Assembly: GCF_010111755.1 (NCBI RefSeq)
Contig: NC_088959.1
Location: 434,001 to 498,000, forward strand
From: Nakaseomyces glabratus
Lineage: Eukaryota > Ascomycota > Saccharomycetes > Saccharomycetales > Saccharomycetaceae
DNA length: 64,000 nt
Direction of reading: 5' to 3'
In this document: positions 53,174 to 63,973 of the stretch, in pieces
Layout of the letters: each line of letters begins with the position of its first letter
Position numbering within the stretch: position 1 is the stretch's first letter
The notes under the pieces: model-generated
What the model was told of the DNA's origin: nothing
Seen by the model: only the letters and a program-made list of their open reading frames with translations
Database searches by the model: none
Position numbers and translations under genes: made by a program

Positions 53174-53181
53174 TCCACGGA
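53174..53181. promoter_or_regulatory. Orphan PDRE-like site in gene-poor region
   Basis: TCCACGGA matches the Pdr1/Pdr3 element exactly but is not in the promoter of any recognised gene; the nearest gene end is the DLD1 3' end 1.1 kb away. An 8-mer can occur by chance. Confidence 0.35.
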
Positions 53182-54308
53182 ATAATGGACTAAGGAGTTT
53201 GTTTGGTCCACTTCTCAATCGAGATACTACATATATTGTAATACATACCGCTTCAAAAAACTATATATGCATTGAAGTGTTCCAAAAAGAAATGAAACTA
53301 ATACTGAGAAGCATGTACGATAAATTAGTTTAGGGGACAAGAAAACAGAACCGTGCGAGGCAGGCTATTATCAGCACGCAATCAAGAGCGCTATACAATG
53401 TTTTATCTCCTTTGCCAATATAAGAGGGAGTGCATAGGCATTTAAATCCTCGGAGATGTGGAAGAGCATATACAGTTCTCTTGTGCACGGAACGGATAAT
53501 TTGTAAAAAGAAAAAGTAGCTAATATGAAAGAATCCAAAGTGGATATTAGGCACAGACTGCACTGTTGTAAGGCTAATTCCACATATAGTCCAAATAAAG
53601 GGCTGGGGTCTATGCTATGGGAGTTCTAGACATCTTGGTTATATGCATGAAGGCATTCTTACCTATTAGGGGGGATTCATTTAATCATGATGACATTTCT
53701 TTTTCATAGTGTGTCTCATCCCTCCTCTGAAAATCTAGTAGGAATTATTTTGAGTTTAAATTATCATACAGTACAGTTCCGGTTGATAATATGGGATAGT
53801 AGACCGTAGCCTAAACTAATTATATCCTGTTACTCAAATCAACATGTGGATTGTAACCGAATAGAGGAAGATTCTTTCTTTTATTTGCGGCAATTAAACC
53901 AATTAAACAGTGACTATTCAAGAGTTTATTATTTTACTCTCCATAAAACTATATATTGCATTTTGCATTATTTTGTAGCAGTTGTCTGGTATTTTACTGG
54001 TATAATCGACTCTGCGTGGCACCATACCCTGTTACAGACAAGTGTGGTAACATTGTTTTCTTACACTACCTATATTTTGTATGTTAACTGTATATTATCT
54101 GCATACTGGTGATTTCTTTTTAAAATTTCTACGGTCTATCAAAATATGCAGTATTAGCTTATGCAAGCTTTAGGAGAAAGCATCTTATAGAATTTCGAGT
54201 TGTCCAAATGTCTTCAAATTGTTATGTAGGAAGTGCGACCCGCCAACATAACTAAATATATGATACTCAGTTATTAAAATATAAAGTAAATCTATTCATC
54301 TGAGCATT

Positions 54309-56033
54309 TTACAAATTAGGTTCACTTGGATCAATTGGGAATATTTTATCTGGATTCATTACTCTGTGCGGATCAATTGCCATTTTTATAGCCCTCATCA
54401 AATCAATAGGTTCTTGGCCCAACTCTTGTGAAAGGTAATCTCGCTTACCCAAACCAATGCCATGTTCTCCTGTACATGTACCATCTGCTTTGAGCGCTCT
54501 TGTAACCATATTGTCAACTAGTTGGTGGCATTTGTTTTCTTCCTCCCCGCTATTATACACAATGAAGCAATGGAAATTACCATCACCTGCATGACCAACT
54601 ATACCATAGGTAAGTCCACTTTCTAGAATATCAGATTTGGTATCATTAATAACTGTGGCAAATTGAGATATTGGGACTGCAACATCTGTTGTCCAAACCT
54701 TAGCGTTTGGGCCACCGGCGCTTTTAGCGGCATCTATTACGGACCATAAAGCAACTTTACGTGCCTCCCAAAGCTCTAATTTTTCATCAACGCTATTTGC
54801 GAACTGAAATGCAGTTGAGTTGGTTTCCTTGGCGACATTTTGGACTTCCTTAATCAAATCATTGACACTATTTTGTGTTCTACCAGCGATTTTAAAGAAC
54901 ATAGTGGGCTCCTCCACCCAGTCATTCCTATCAGTACTTTCAGATTTATTGATAATTCTCATTAAACTATCATCCAATAACTCCATCGCATTCAATTTTA
55001 TACCTCTTTGAATAAGTTCAGAAGAGCATGCTGCCGCATCTCGAATTGTCTTAAAAGAAACCACAGCTATGCTTTCAAATTTGTCCTTAACATGACACTT
55101 TACAGTTGCTTCGGTAATTATACCTAATGTACCTTCACTGCCAGTAAACAAACCATTTAAATTATAACCAGCACTAGATTTTCGTGGTCTGTTTTTAGTT
55201 TTTACAACAGTACCATCCGGTAGGACAACAGTTAGACTGACCACATTTTCTTTCATAGTTCCATATTTGAAAGCGTTTGTGCCTGAACATGAGTTTGCTA
55301 TACAACCACCAATTAAAGCTCCCGGTCCAGGATCACATCCAAACATAAGTCCATGTGGCTCTAAATAATCATTAAGATCCTCCCATGGAACTCCAGCCTG
55401 TACGGTCACATCAAGATCATCCTTATGGAGTACAACAACATTGTTCATATATTTTGAGACATCAATAGTCACAACCAAGTGTGGTCCTCTGGTTGGCATA
55501 AAGTGACCCTCAAGTGAGGTACCACCACCAAATGGAATCATTGGGACATGATTGTCATTACATATTTTTACCAATTTTGAAACCTCTTCAGTTGTTTCAG
55601 GATATAAAATAATTAATGGGACTTGGGACTTTGCATCTACAGCATGATGAGTATTGAAATATGTATCGGTGTGTTGGGCCAGGTTAGATTCCACCACGGA
55701 ATATTTATCCTCGTTATTATTTAGCTCTTCTTTCAATTTTGTGATAACTTTGTCAATATCTTCACAGTATTTCACTGGTTCCAAGCTTTGAAGTGAGACG
55801 GTGGATCCTCTTGATGTTGATTCTGTACTAACAACATCGTGGCAGTTCAGTTGACCAATATAATAACCAATTGATGACCCAACAATTAAACTAGCACCCA
55901 ATGCCAATGGTTTGATATTTGTAGGGATTGTAGATTTCCCAGTTGCATAAGCACGTCTACCACAGTGTCTGGCTAGATTTGTGGAAACACGGGCATTTAT
56001 CTTGTAAAGCCTACCTAATTTTGAACCCAACAT
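54309..56033 (-). CDS. DLD1: Mitochondrial D-lactate dehydrogenase (cytochrome c)
   Basis: FAD enzyme of the mitochondrial inner membrane that oxidises D-lactate to pyruvate and reduces cytochrome c. The product is 574 residues against 587 in S. cerevisiae Dld1. A basic presequence (about 1-35) is followed by a hydrophobic stop-transfer segment (about 42-63, LALGASLIVGSSIGYYIG), the bipartite signal expected for intermembrane-space exposure. The FAD-binding PCMH domain starts near 135 with PLIILYPETTEEV, PFGGGTSLEGH and GCDPGPGALIGGCIANSCSG. The C-terminal FAD-oxidase domain ends with GDGNFHCFI, CTGEHGIGLGKRDYL and PHRVMNPDKIFP, all hallmark motifs. DLD1 is on chromosome IV in S. cerevisiae, so this position marks a break in the conserved order. 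Confidence 0.95.
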   Translation of the reverse strand: MLGSKLGRLYKINARVSTNLARHCGRRAYATGKSTIPTNIKPLALGASLIVGSSIGYYIGQLNCHDVVSTESTSRGSTVSLQSLEPVKYCEDIDKVITKLKEELNNNEDKYSVVESNLAQHTDTYFNTHHAVDAKSQVPLIILYPETTEEVSKLVKICNDNHVPMIPFGGGTSLEGHFMPTRGPHLVVTIDVSKYMNNVVVLHKDDLDVTVQAGVPWEDLNDYLEPHGLMFGCDPGPGALIGGCIANSCSGTNAFKYGTMKENVVSLTVVLPDGTVVKTKNRPRKSSAGYNLNGLFTGSEGTLGIITEATVKCHVKDKFESIAVVSFKTIRDAAACSSELIQRGIKLNAMELLDDSLMRIINKSESTDRNDWVEEPTMFFKIAGRTQNSVNDLIKEVQNVAKETNSTAFQFANSVDEKLELWEARKVALWSVIDAAKSAGGPNAKVWTTDVAVPISQFATVINDTKSDILESGLTYGIVGHAGDGNFHCFIVYNSGEEENKCHQLVDNMVTRALKADGTCTGEHGIGLGKRDYLSQELGQEPIDLMRAIKMAIDPHRVMNPDKIFPIDPSEPNL

Positions 56034-58642
56034 CTAATATTCAAACACCTGATAGTTAATGATTTCCTGATCAAACTGAATGATTCATATATGGCCTTGC
56101 TGTTATAAATGCGTTAGTTGTTTATATATGAAATGGCCGATAAATCAAATGGTGACATGTTAAGTAATTTATCGGATACTTCTAGTATTCTCAGTCAATT
56201 GAACCAATTGGATCACAGCTATAACAAAGTATACCTACTTGTTCTGTAATGTAGCCAAGAATACTGGATTACATAGCATTGACACAATACATGGAAATTA
56301 AAATAGCGCAAGGAGTGGGATGACTTAAAACTTAAATGACAGTAACAAAGCTTCCGAGTTAATTGTGGATCTCAAGACCGCTACGCATCGACATTCTAAC
56401 AAATATATATTCGAATGCGGCTCACTACAGAAAATTAAGAAGCACCCAGCACCAAGCAAGCATAGCAAATATCGCATATTATCCTGCACTTGTATTGATG
56501 GGCTACAAATACAATAATAAGGGTCCTCCTTCCCTCCCCCACTCTCTTGCATTCATCCCACCCCCACGCGAAGTCATTCCTCCGCCAGTATCGGTAAGGG
56601 GAATAAAATTAAGGTGGTACGAAGGTTACATTATGTATTATAGAGAGTTTCCAGAGCTCTTCATTTATTATATAGCAAATGTAATAGTAAAATATCAAGC
56701 CTGTCTAATATTAATTGCGTTTTTAGAGAAGGAACAAATAGATTCACATGCAATTTTCGGTTATGTAGGACTACTATGTGATATCAAAACTCCTTCTATA
56801 CTTATATCAAAGTATGTCACATTCTACCTAAAATGGCTATTGAAAGCCATGTGACTAATACGTCTTCCTGTATACATAAGCAAAGGAGATATAAGATACA
56901 ATAATAATAGTAACTTTTCTCTTGCCATATCCCCAAGGTTTGCAGAACAATACAGAATAGTTCATTGCTCAATAAAAATATGTGAAGAAAAAGAAAGCCG
57001 TTGATGTTCGTCCTATACTTTTTAGTTGGTTTCCTTGTTCGGGTTACAAAGTGAGTTACAAAGTCGCCTAGGGTTCTGTCTTTTACGCTGTGTTATTTTA
57101 CAAGGATTCTATCTGTTCTCATAATTTTCATCGCCAATTCATAGAGGCAGCATAGTTACCTCCAAATAAAAGAAAAGAGAGAACAATTGGCAACACTTGA
57201 GCATTTCGGGGAAAAACTCGCGAGCGAAAGCAAACATCATACTTCTTTACTCGGTCCATTAATAGGACCCTCTCACAAAAACAACTAAAAAGCACTAACT
57301 TAAGAAACGTAAAGGCAGTCTAGTCTGATGTTGACCAATGTCTACTAATTAGATAGCTGCAGTCATAGTTTATCATGTGGCAGTAGCTTACATTTATTGT
57401 TGAAGACCACATTATAACAAAGAGTTGGCAAAATCTCTTTCACATCTAAGCCCTAAATGGCAATACCTACTCGAAATTGCAGGGACTAGGCATTTGTATT
57501 GTAAACTGCGATCCTATGTCAAATTGTTTTTTTCTTTTTGAACTTGTTAGGACTATACTAGAGCAATAAATGCTTAGTTAAAACAGCGTACGAATAAGAA
57601 AAAGTAAAAATGGTTTGGCTCCTTATGTGTGCTATATGACCATTCGCCTCCCAGAAAGAAAAGAAAATCGGGCACCATTTGTAATATTCTTATTGACCCA
57701 ACTTTCAGATGTGCACATCGTTAACAGTGTGACATACAGTGCCATTAATTGTCCTAAATTTATCGACTACCCACAGAGATTAAGTGCCTACATCAATGCG
57801 TGGAAAAGTTCGAGTGGGATGAGATGCACAAAGATTGATGCAGGACTTCAGGGCAATTAACGAATTGGAGTTATCATTATCATATCTCCACGTAGATAGT
57901 ACGCAGTGAACTATTAGTTCTTTTCTGATTATACTTTATTGCTGCTCTTAGATTATTACTGTTCAGTACTTAAAATTCTTTCTAATAACCAACAAAAAAG
58001 TGTATGAAGGTGTTTGGTGGTTTCTAATATTTTTTTGGTACCTTTTACTAATTTTGTTCTGTACGCCAGTCATTTACTCTTCAGTCTATCTCTGGTCTCT
58101 TTTTTTCTGTCGGATGAGAATTTGGTCAACCTGTACTAAATTCAGTACTTAGGAATATTTGAGTTTGACTTTCATTTTTTTTTGGGATTAACACAATACG
58201 AGAGAACAAATATAACAAATCTTTTAGGGAGGAGAAGGCAAACGGAAAGCAAAAAAGGTTAGGAAAAGAACGTTAAGAATACAGAGTGACGGTTTACAGA
58301 ATTTATCAAAGTTCAACAACTAGATATTTTTGTTTTTGAACTATTATCATAAATATAAATTACAAAGGAAATAGAGTGTGAGTGAAGTGCTCCTCAAAAA
58401 CTAATCTGAGAACTCAAACTGTCATTACTCTTGATAATCCTAATAAGGGCTCTTTTTATTGACAGTGATCTCGCGATTGGAACAGTCTAATTCAGTGGAA
58501 TATAATAGTCGTGTGCTTTGGGAGCTAGTGTCCTCCTTTAGAGTTTTTAATAAGTAGACGATACACTGCGCTGAAAATCAAAGAGTTAGAAAGTACGCTG
58601 ATTTGCCACTGAAACTTTGTGAGAAGCATAACCTTCTACATT
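56034..58642. other. Divergent intergenic region, DLD1 to CST6
   Basis: About 2.6 kb. A CCAATTGG palindrome lies 170 bases before DLD1. A pyrimidine-rich plus-strand stretch with several C5 runs is at 56523-56586. The last 600 bases before CST6 look like a long leader/promoter. An ATG frame of 117 codons at 56501-56854 has no recognisable features and is probably chance. Confidence 0.55.
56204..56211. promoter_or_regulatory. CCAAT box (Hap2/3/4/5 type) before DLD1
   Basis: CCAATTGG reads CCAAT on both strands, about 170 bases upstream of the DLD1 ATG. Yeast DLD1 is induced by respiration through Hap factors, so the site is plausible; binding is not shown. Confidence 0.4.
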
Positions 58643-60748
58643 ATGTTTGGGGCTCAGCATGGAATAGAGAATCAAGAAAGCATTCAGAATAAACGAATGA
58701 AAACAATGAACACGATGAAGAGAAAAAGCTCAGATATGCAAGAATCGGAACAAATATCGGCTGATAATCAGCAGGATACGGATAATAATAGCATTCTTGA
58801 TGCTACTGCAGCTGCAGTAGCTGCTAACAATGCGTTTAATATGAATCTGCTGATGAACATGCATATGAATAACCTACATTCATTGAATAATGTGAACACA
58901 AATCCATCATTCATGGCATACCAACAAAGAAAGCAAGAAAGAAGAGAAAAGGAGTCTCAAAAGATACTACAGCAACAACGAGAACAGCAACAAAAACAGC
59001 AGCAGCAACAGCAGCAACTTCAACTGCAACAGTCTCAACAGCAGCAGCAGCAGCAACAGCAACAGCAACAACAACGGGAAATACAGCAACAGCAGCAAAA
59101 CATAGATGATCAGATGCGGGCATCTAATGAACAGCTTGGAAATCGGTCAACTTCTAGTTCTCAGCAACAGTTACATCAACAACTTCATCAACAATACTTT
59201 GGCGACATGATTATAAGATCTGGGATATTAGGTAATAATGACGCTGGTATGATGATGTCTCAAATGAACATGGGTAGTTTTGGTGCCGAAAATGGTAATC
59301 AAAATGGTATGAACGATACCCTAGGTTCGGGTATAGATAATTCTAATGTTGTAGGTAACAGGAATTCATCTGCTATCGGACAAAACATGCAAAATATGAT
59401 TGGTGAAAATCAGGGTGGGATAGGTCTTGGACAAAGTAGTGCTAATGGCGATTATCAAAAGGAAATTGGCGTAAACAATGTTTTTATCAAACAGGAAGAT
59501 AGTAACAGTAATTTGTATCAGTCCAGTATGTCTCAGGCTATAAAAAATAGCGCAATGAATCAGGGGCATATATCTCCAGGCAATAAAGATATTGATGATG
59601 ATTCAATGAATAATAAATATAAGAATATGAGGGATTCGATTAATAACAATCCTCATTTAATTCATGACAAGAATATTCAGCAAAATTTATCACCTTTTTA
59701 TTCTCCATTTGGGGTGGATGTATCTCATCTTCCAATGACAAGTCCGCCAATTTTTCAAAATGTGGGCTATGGTGGTGATGTGCATCCTAGAAGAAGAATT
59801 TCGATTTCAAATGGACAGATCAGTCAGTTAGGGGAAGATATAGAAACGGTTGAAAATCTATATAACACACAGCCTCCTCCGATGCCTCAAAATAGGTTTC
59901 AGCAAGCAGCCAATAATGGTATTGGGGAGAAACCAAAGAAAATACGCACAGACTCAACTATCGATACTGAAAAACAAGCACAGATGAATATGTATTTGGG
60001 TAGAAATTCTGGTTTTCCACCGGAAAGCAACAATTTCAATGATTATATGATGTCAACAGATTCTATATCTTCTTCAAACGAACAGATGATGGCTCATTCT
60101 CAACCGCCTGAGACTAATTTGTCTGTATCATTTAATGCTGATAATCTTCGCTCTAATACTACCGATGTTGTTGGAGGAGATACACATAAGGCCATTGGCC
60201 AAGTTATCAAATCACCGCCATCTTTGTCGGCATCTCCTCTCTCCTCGGTTATGAAAAATGATTCGGGAACACAAAGACATAGTACTGACTCTTTTACTAG
60301 AGGTGTCAATCCAGGAACTCAAATGCAAAATGGCAATATTAACCAGAAACAGGGACAATATGAGCAGCAACAGGTCAGACAAAACTATAACCAAAACACA
60401 TATAGTAATGATGAGCCATTACCAGGTACGACAGCCTGGAAAAAAGCAAGGCTTCTCGAAAGAAATCGTATTGCAGCTTCAAAATGTCGACAAAGGAAAA
60501 AAGTTGCGCAGATGCAGTTACAAAAGGAATATGACGAACTTCATAAGGAAAATAGTATAATAAAAAGGAAGCTACAATATTACGAAAAACTGGTAAGCAA
60601 ATTCAAAAAGTTTTCAGAAGCACATATAAGTAAGTGCGATAAGCATGATAAGGAGTCATTAAGAATGATAGAGGAAATGTTGATGATTGATTCCGATATA
60701 AATGAGGTGAATGAGTCGGGGTTAATTGTTAGCATGTCTGAACGCTAG
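58643..60748 (+). CDS. CST6: ATF/CREB-family bZIP factor Cst6/Aca1
   Basis: Nuclear bZIP transcription factor acting at CRE-like sites (TGACGTMA), involved in carbon-source and CO2 responses in yeast. The product is 701 residues. I chose the ATG giving MFGAQ, which parallels S. cerevisiae MFTGQ; the frame upstream reaches only a GTG at 58619. The N-terminal half is Asn/Gln-rich, with polyglutamine at about 106-152. A conserved internal block reads SPFGVDVSHLPMTSPPIFQ and then RRRISISNGQISQLGEDIE, diagnostic of Cst6/Aca1. The basic region (ERNRIAASKCRQRKK, about 607-621) is followed by a leucine zipper to about 660 and a conserved IEEMLMIDSD tail. Position next to CKA1 and CAP2 matches YIL036W. 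In C. glabrata CST6 has been reported as a negative regulator of EPA6-dependent biofilm. Confidence 0.94.
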   Translation: MFGAQHGIENQESIQNKRMKTMNTMKRKSSDMQESEQISADNQQDTDNNSILDATAAAVAANNAFNMNLLMNMHMNNLHSLNNVNTNPSFMAYQQRKQERREKESQKILQQQREQQQKQQQQQQQLQLQQSQQQQQQQQQQQQQREIQQQQQNIDDQMRASNEQLGNRSTSSSQQQLHQQLHQQYFGDMIIRSGILGNNDAGMMMSQMNMGSFGAENGNQNGMNDTLGSGIDNSNVVGNRNSSAIGQNMQNMIGENQGGIGLGQSSANGDYQKEIGVNNVFIKQEDSNSNLYQSSMSQAIKNSAMNQGHISPGNKDIDDDSMNNKYKNMRDSINNNPHLIHDKNIQQNLSPFYSPFGVDVSHLPMTSPPIFQNVGYGGDVHPRRRISISNGQISQLGEDIETVENLYNTQPPPMPQNRFQQAANNGIGEKPKKIRTDSTIDTEKQAQMNMYLGRNSGFPPESNNFNDYMMSTDSISSSNEQMMAHSQPPETNLSVSFNADNLRSNTTDVVGGDTHKAIGQVIKSPPSLSASPLSSVMKNDSGTQRHSTDSFTRGVNPGTQMQNGNINQKQGQYEQQQVRQNYNQNTYSNDEPLPGTTAWKKARLLERNRIAASKCRQRKKVAQMQLQKEYDELHKENSIIKRKLQYYEKLVSKFKKFSEAHISKCDKHDKESLRMIEEMLMIDSDINEVNESGLIVSMSER
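58963..59100 (+). repeat. CAG/CAA repeat within CST6
   Basis: Mixed CAA/CAG run encoding polyglutamine interrupted by Arg, Lys, Leu and Ser, in the N-terminal activation-type region. Confidence 0.9.
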
Positions 60749-61150
60749 TCAAACATGCAGTTATTTAGACTCCACAACATATGTCTAATTATGGAGTAAT
60801 AACGTGTCTCGGCTGATGTGCTATTTGTTACCTAAATATTTTTTTGTTTTGCGTATTACTTTTTCTCTGGTGTCATTTATTTCAGACTTATGATCTCGTT
60901 ATCTATTAAGAGATTTGCGAGATCTTCATGTATTTTATAATTAATTTAGGGCTCAAATATTAATAAATTCGTATTTAGATTCATATAGATTTGATTTTAT
61001 TCATGTGATAATAACAGAAATAGCTGAAAAGCTTATTATTTCTCTCTTTTAAATAAACTTCACAGTTTAATCATAGTAAAAAAATAGTAATATCTAAATC
61101 ATGCTAAAGTTTAACGATCATGTTCAGGTTGAATCCCTTTTATTAGAAAT

Positions 61151-61181
61151 TAAAGATCGATGTTTCCTTAGTCGATCTTTA
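61151..61181. repeat. Perfect 10-bp inverted repeat
   Basis: TAAAGATCGA (61151-61160) and its exact complement TCGATCTTTA (61172-61181) around an 11-base loop, between convergent 3' ends. Confidence 0.8.
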
Positions 61182-61198
61182 GTTTAAAATATTGAATG

Positions 61199-61248
61199 GT
61201 ATCATAATGAAACATTAAGTTATTTATGGTAAGATATGTTTCATGATA
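61199..61248. repeat. Imperfect inverted repeat next to the first
   Basis: TATCATAATGAAACAT (61199-61214) pairs with ATGTTTCATGATA (61236-61248), differing by a three-base bulge, about 18 bases after the 10-bp repeat. Confidence 0.65.
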
Positions 61249-61318
61249 GAATTTGCGTCAAATAGATACGTTTACGTGTATATGGTAAATTACATAAATC
61301 AGGTATGAATAAATATAT

Positions 61319-62440
61319 TCACTCCTTTGTTTCTGCTCTTCTGATTGGTTCAAACCAAGGATGGCCCATTGCTTCCTTAGCAGTAAGTCTTTCTTGGTGA
61401 TCGTATCTTAGTAAATTATCAAGTAGGTCAATAACATCTTCGTTGTCACTCAGATGTCTATTTTGATCATTTACAAACCTGTACCATGGTCTTCTTATAT
61501 ACTGATCCATATCATGGAATTCCCTTGGGAGTGTTATCTGATATTTGATTAGGTATTTTTCGAAATCGTCACTACCTAGCACTCTCACAATCTTAACAAG
61601 TTGGTCAGTGTTACTAGTTCCGTGGAAAAATGGCTCCTTCTGAAATATCATTGACGCCAGCATAGTACCAAATGACCATAAATCCAAAGAGTAATCGTAC
61701 ATTCTGTAATCAACTAATAATTCTGGTCCCTTAAAAAACCTTGAGGCAACTCTTACATTGTACTCCATATTAACATGGTAAAACTCAGCAAGGCCCCAGT
61801 CAATTAGCCTTAGTTTACGCTGTTTGTGGTCTATCATAACATTATGTGGTTTGACATCTCTGTGCATGATACCCATAGAATGACAATAATCCAGTGCCTT
61901 CAGCAGTTCAAACATGTAATATCTGATATCTATGTCTGAGAGCTTCGGATAGAGTACTCTAAAGTCCATGTTATTGACATGCTCAAATACCAATGCTGGA
62001 GTTCGAGAAATAGGATCTCTTATCACATCAAATAGTTGAATTATGTTTTCATGGCCATGATGGGGTAGCTCATAAATATAAGGCCTTATCTGTTTCAGTA
62101 TATTTTCATCTCTATTTGAAAAATAGAGGTCTCTATTAAACTCTTGCGCAGTAGGTGGATTTTTCTCGTTGGATAAGTTAGTTAATATTTTAATTTCTCT
62201 TCTGATCTTCTTTTTCTTCACAGGTTTTAGCATTTTGATAACTATATGTTTTCTAGAGGCTAATTGAACACCTTGAAACACTTCACTGTATTTACCACGA
62301 CCTACTTTCATCTCGATCTCATAATCTTTGACATTATTGGACCAGGTTACAGCAGCATCCTCATAATTCCAATAATCCTCGTTCTTTTCATTGTTGACCT
62401 TAGAGTACACACGCGCCTCGGACCAAACTCTGCATCTCAT
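61319..62440 (-). CDS. CKA1: Casein kinase 2 catalytic subunit alpha
   Basis: Constitutively active acidophilic Ser/Thr kinase subunit that forms a tetramer with the Ckb regulatory subunits. The product is 373 residues against 372 in S. cerevisiae Cka1. The start is the ATG giving [12 protein letters not shown], matching Cka1; the frame extends 22 codons upstream only to a TTG. The glycine loop is [12 protein letters not shown], and the basic CK2 patch [13 protein letters not shown] comes next. The fungal insert follows (about 110-145). The catalytic loop is MHRDVKPHN (near 195) and DWG replaces DFG (near 214), as is usual for CK2. GPELLVDY and HPWF near the C-terminus are present. The N-terminus and the insert favour CKA1 over CKA2, as does its place between CST6 and CAP2. 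Confidence 0.96.
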   Translation of the reverse strand: MRCRVWSEARVYSKVNNEKNEDYWNYEDAAVTWSNNVKDYEIEMKVGRGKYSEVFQGVQLASRKHIVIKMLKPVKKKKIRREIKILTNLSNEKNPPTAQEFNRDLYFSNRDENILKQIRPYIYELPHHGHENIIQLFDVIRDPISRTPALVFEHVNNMDFRVLYPKLSDIDIRYYMFELLKALDYCHSMGIMHRDVKPHNVMIDHKQRKLRLIDWGLAEFYHVNMEYNVRVASRFFKGPELLVDYRMYDYSLDLWSFGTMLASMIFQKEPFFHGTSNTDQLVKIVRVLGSDDFEKYLIKYQITLPREFHDMDQYIRRPWYRFVNDQNRHLSDNEDVIDLLDNLLRYDHQERLTAKEAMGHPWFEPIRRAETKE

Positions 62441-63046
62441 TGTTTCGGTTCTTGTTTTAATGCAGTTGTTAGGGTACAAATTGATAGGTTTTAAAGTCTC
62501 CTCCAATTAAAAGAAATATTCAGTGTCTAAAGTCTTATAGTATTCTAAGAGGATAGTAATTTCCGTTTTGATCTTTCTTTCAGCAATAAATAGGCAACAA
62601 AAACCGTTCTTCTTCAACTGGTTGGTCATAAATTACTGGCTATCCTATTGGTTGACGCTGTAGCCCGAAGATATTCCAAAAAATACCTCTAGATGGCGGC
62701 TATTCAATATGAAATTGGGCTCAAAAGGTTCATTCTTGGCCATCCAATGCCAGTTTCAATTTGTTCGTCGATATTTTTTTCCTCTTGACTTTCTCTCCTA
62801 AGCACGTATAACATTATCAATATAAGTCAATGTATTGTGGTGTGATGTTATATAAGTAGTACTTGACTGAAAGTTATTTGGATGTCCGGTATATTTAGCC
62901 TTGGCAGTATTACGTTCTATATACTATGATGTTACGGGTCTTCTTTATAAAAGAAGTCTTGTGAAGAGTTCAATAGATGTAGAGTTTGAGTTTCATTTTG
63001 TTGGTGGGGAGAGGGGGAAGTACAATATTATTGTATGAAGGATGAT
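62441..63046. other. Intergenic CAP2 to CKA1
   Basis: Spacer between two minus-strand genes, holding the CKA1 promoter. A CTTCTTT/AAAGAAG hairpin lies at 62940-62956, near the CAP2 3' end. Nothing else is recognised. Confidence 0.6.
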
Positions 63047-63859
63047 CTATAGATTTTGAAGACCCTTGATAACTTCCTTTTGCTGTTGTTCCTGACTATC
63101 AGTAGTGGACTTCTGTGATCTAGTTTGGTGGAAGATGTCTCTGGTCTTTTCAAAGTATACTATCTCTAGCTGTGTTCTTAATTGGGACTCTATGTCCTCT
63201 ATCAACGTACCTAGGTTTGTAATGTGTGAAATGTCGGTGTTGCTGGTATCAATTTTGGCTTCCTTCTCGGTTTGTCTCGTTAGATTACCGGCTAATGAGG
63301 TATCATTTTGCTTATTGTCCAGTGCTAGGATAATTGTACTGGTCAACCTGTAAGTGAAAGTTTCGTCGTCATTACCCTTAGTGGCTTCAATGACATGGAT
63401 ACTGTCCCATGATTCCTTATTGCTACCTTCTTTCTTGAATAGAACTACACCGGCAAACTCACCTTCCTCATCCAGATCCCACAGATATACACTGCTGATA
63501 CCACCCTCGTAGTACAAATCCCTGTACACATCAAACGAATCATTGGCCAGCACCTCTAGAGATCTCAGTGACTCAGAAGGAAATGGTGATTCCTGCAGAT
63601 CCTCTGCACTCAATTCAGGGAAGTATTCGTTAGACCATGGCGATCTATAAGAGTCGACATCACGATTGTAATCACAACACAGGAATGGTCTCCCGCTCTG
63701 CTTCGAGTCCTGTTGAACTTTCAAAGGAACATCAATTGAGCTCAGCAAGTCTTCAGCTAGTTCTGGCTCCAAACCAATTATCCTTTGTAGGTTTTCAGTC
63801 AAGTTGTTTGGGTTTAATCTGCGAAGCAGATCAAGTGCAGCATCATATTTCTCATCCAT
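63047..63859 (-). CDS. CAP2: F-actin capping protein beta subunit
   Basis: Forms a heterodimer with Cap1 that caps actin filament barbed ends in cortical patches. The product is 270 residues against 287 in S. cerevisiae. Family blocks are near-continuous: ALDLLRRLNPNNL at the N-terminus, FLCCDYNRDVDSYRSPWSN (about 59-77), the signature LANDSFDVYRDLYYEGGISS, VYLWDLDEE, SGNLTRQTEKE-like AGNLTRQTEKE, and NLGTLIEDIESQLR ahead of the actin-binding C-terminal tentacle FEKTRDIFHQT. The shorter length comes from small internal gaps and not from a truncated end. The order CST6-CKA1-CAP2 matches YIL036W-YIL034C. Confidence 0.97.
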   Translation of the reverse strand: MDEKYDAALDLLRRLNPNNLTENLQRIIGLEPELAEDLLSSIDVPLKVQQDSKQSGRPFLCCDYNRDVDSYRSPWSNEYFPELSAEDLQESPFPSESLRSLEVLANDSFDVYRDLYYEGGISSVYLWDLDEEGEFAGVVLFKKEGSNKESWDSIHVIEATKGNDDETFTYRLTSTIILALDNKQNDTSLAGNLTRQTEKEAKIDTSNTDISHITNLGTLIEDIESQLRTQLEIVYFEKTRDIFHQTRSQKSTTDSQEQQQKEVIKGLQNL

Positions 63860-63973
63860 TTTTCGGCTTGTTTGCGTAAGGGAAGAAGCTCTGTGATTTC
63901 TAAAATTATGTTCAATTCAATGTAAGGGTCTAAATAGCATTATATATTGTATATCCTTCAATTGTATACCACC

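Larger units (their letters stand above)
50545..54308. other. 3.8-kb gene-poor region, ILV1 to DLD1
   Basis: Contains the ILV1 promoter with a Gcn4 site, then very AT-rich DNA to about 52800. At 52864-53034 there is an open frame with a Cys/His-rich 46-residue product from the ATG at 52897, ending at a triplicated 9-base repeat. A perfect PDRE (53174-53181) follows. DLD1 ends at 54309 on the minus strand, so these sites are not in its promoter. A decayed or unannotated gene is possible, but nothing is recognisable. Confidence 0.55.
60749..61318. other. Convergent 3' intergenic region, CST6 and CKA1
   Basis: AT-rich spacer between convergent genes. It contains two neighbouring inverted repeats (61151-61181 and 61199-61248). 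No gene is seen. Confidence 0.6.

Noticed and set aside
53846..54112. 88-codon frame near the DLD1 3' end
   Set aside because: It starts at GTG with no internal Met and shows only AT-driven hydrophobic composition.
56501..56854. 117-codon ATG frame in the DLD1-CST6 gap
   Set aside because: No recognisable domain, composition follows the AT-rich background, and no conserved neighbour suggests a gene.
61105..61128. GGTTGAATCCC resembling a tRNA B box
   Set aside because: Spacing of the invariant residues is wrong and no cloverleaf can be drawn.
62441..62506. 22-codon N-terminal extension of CKA1
   Set aside because: It starts at TTG, and the protein from 62440 matches the Cka1 N-terminus.
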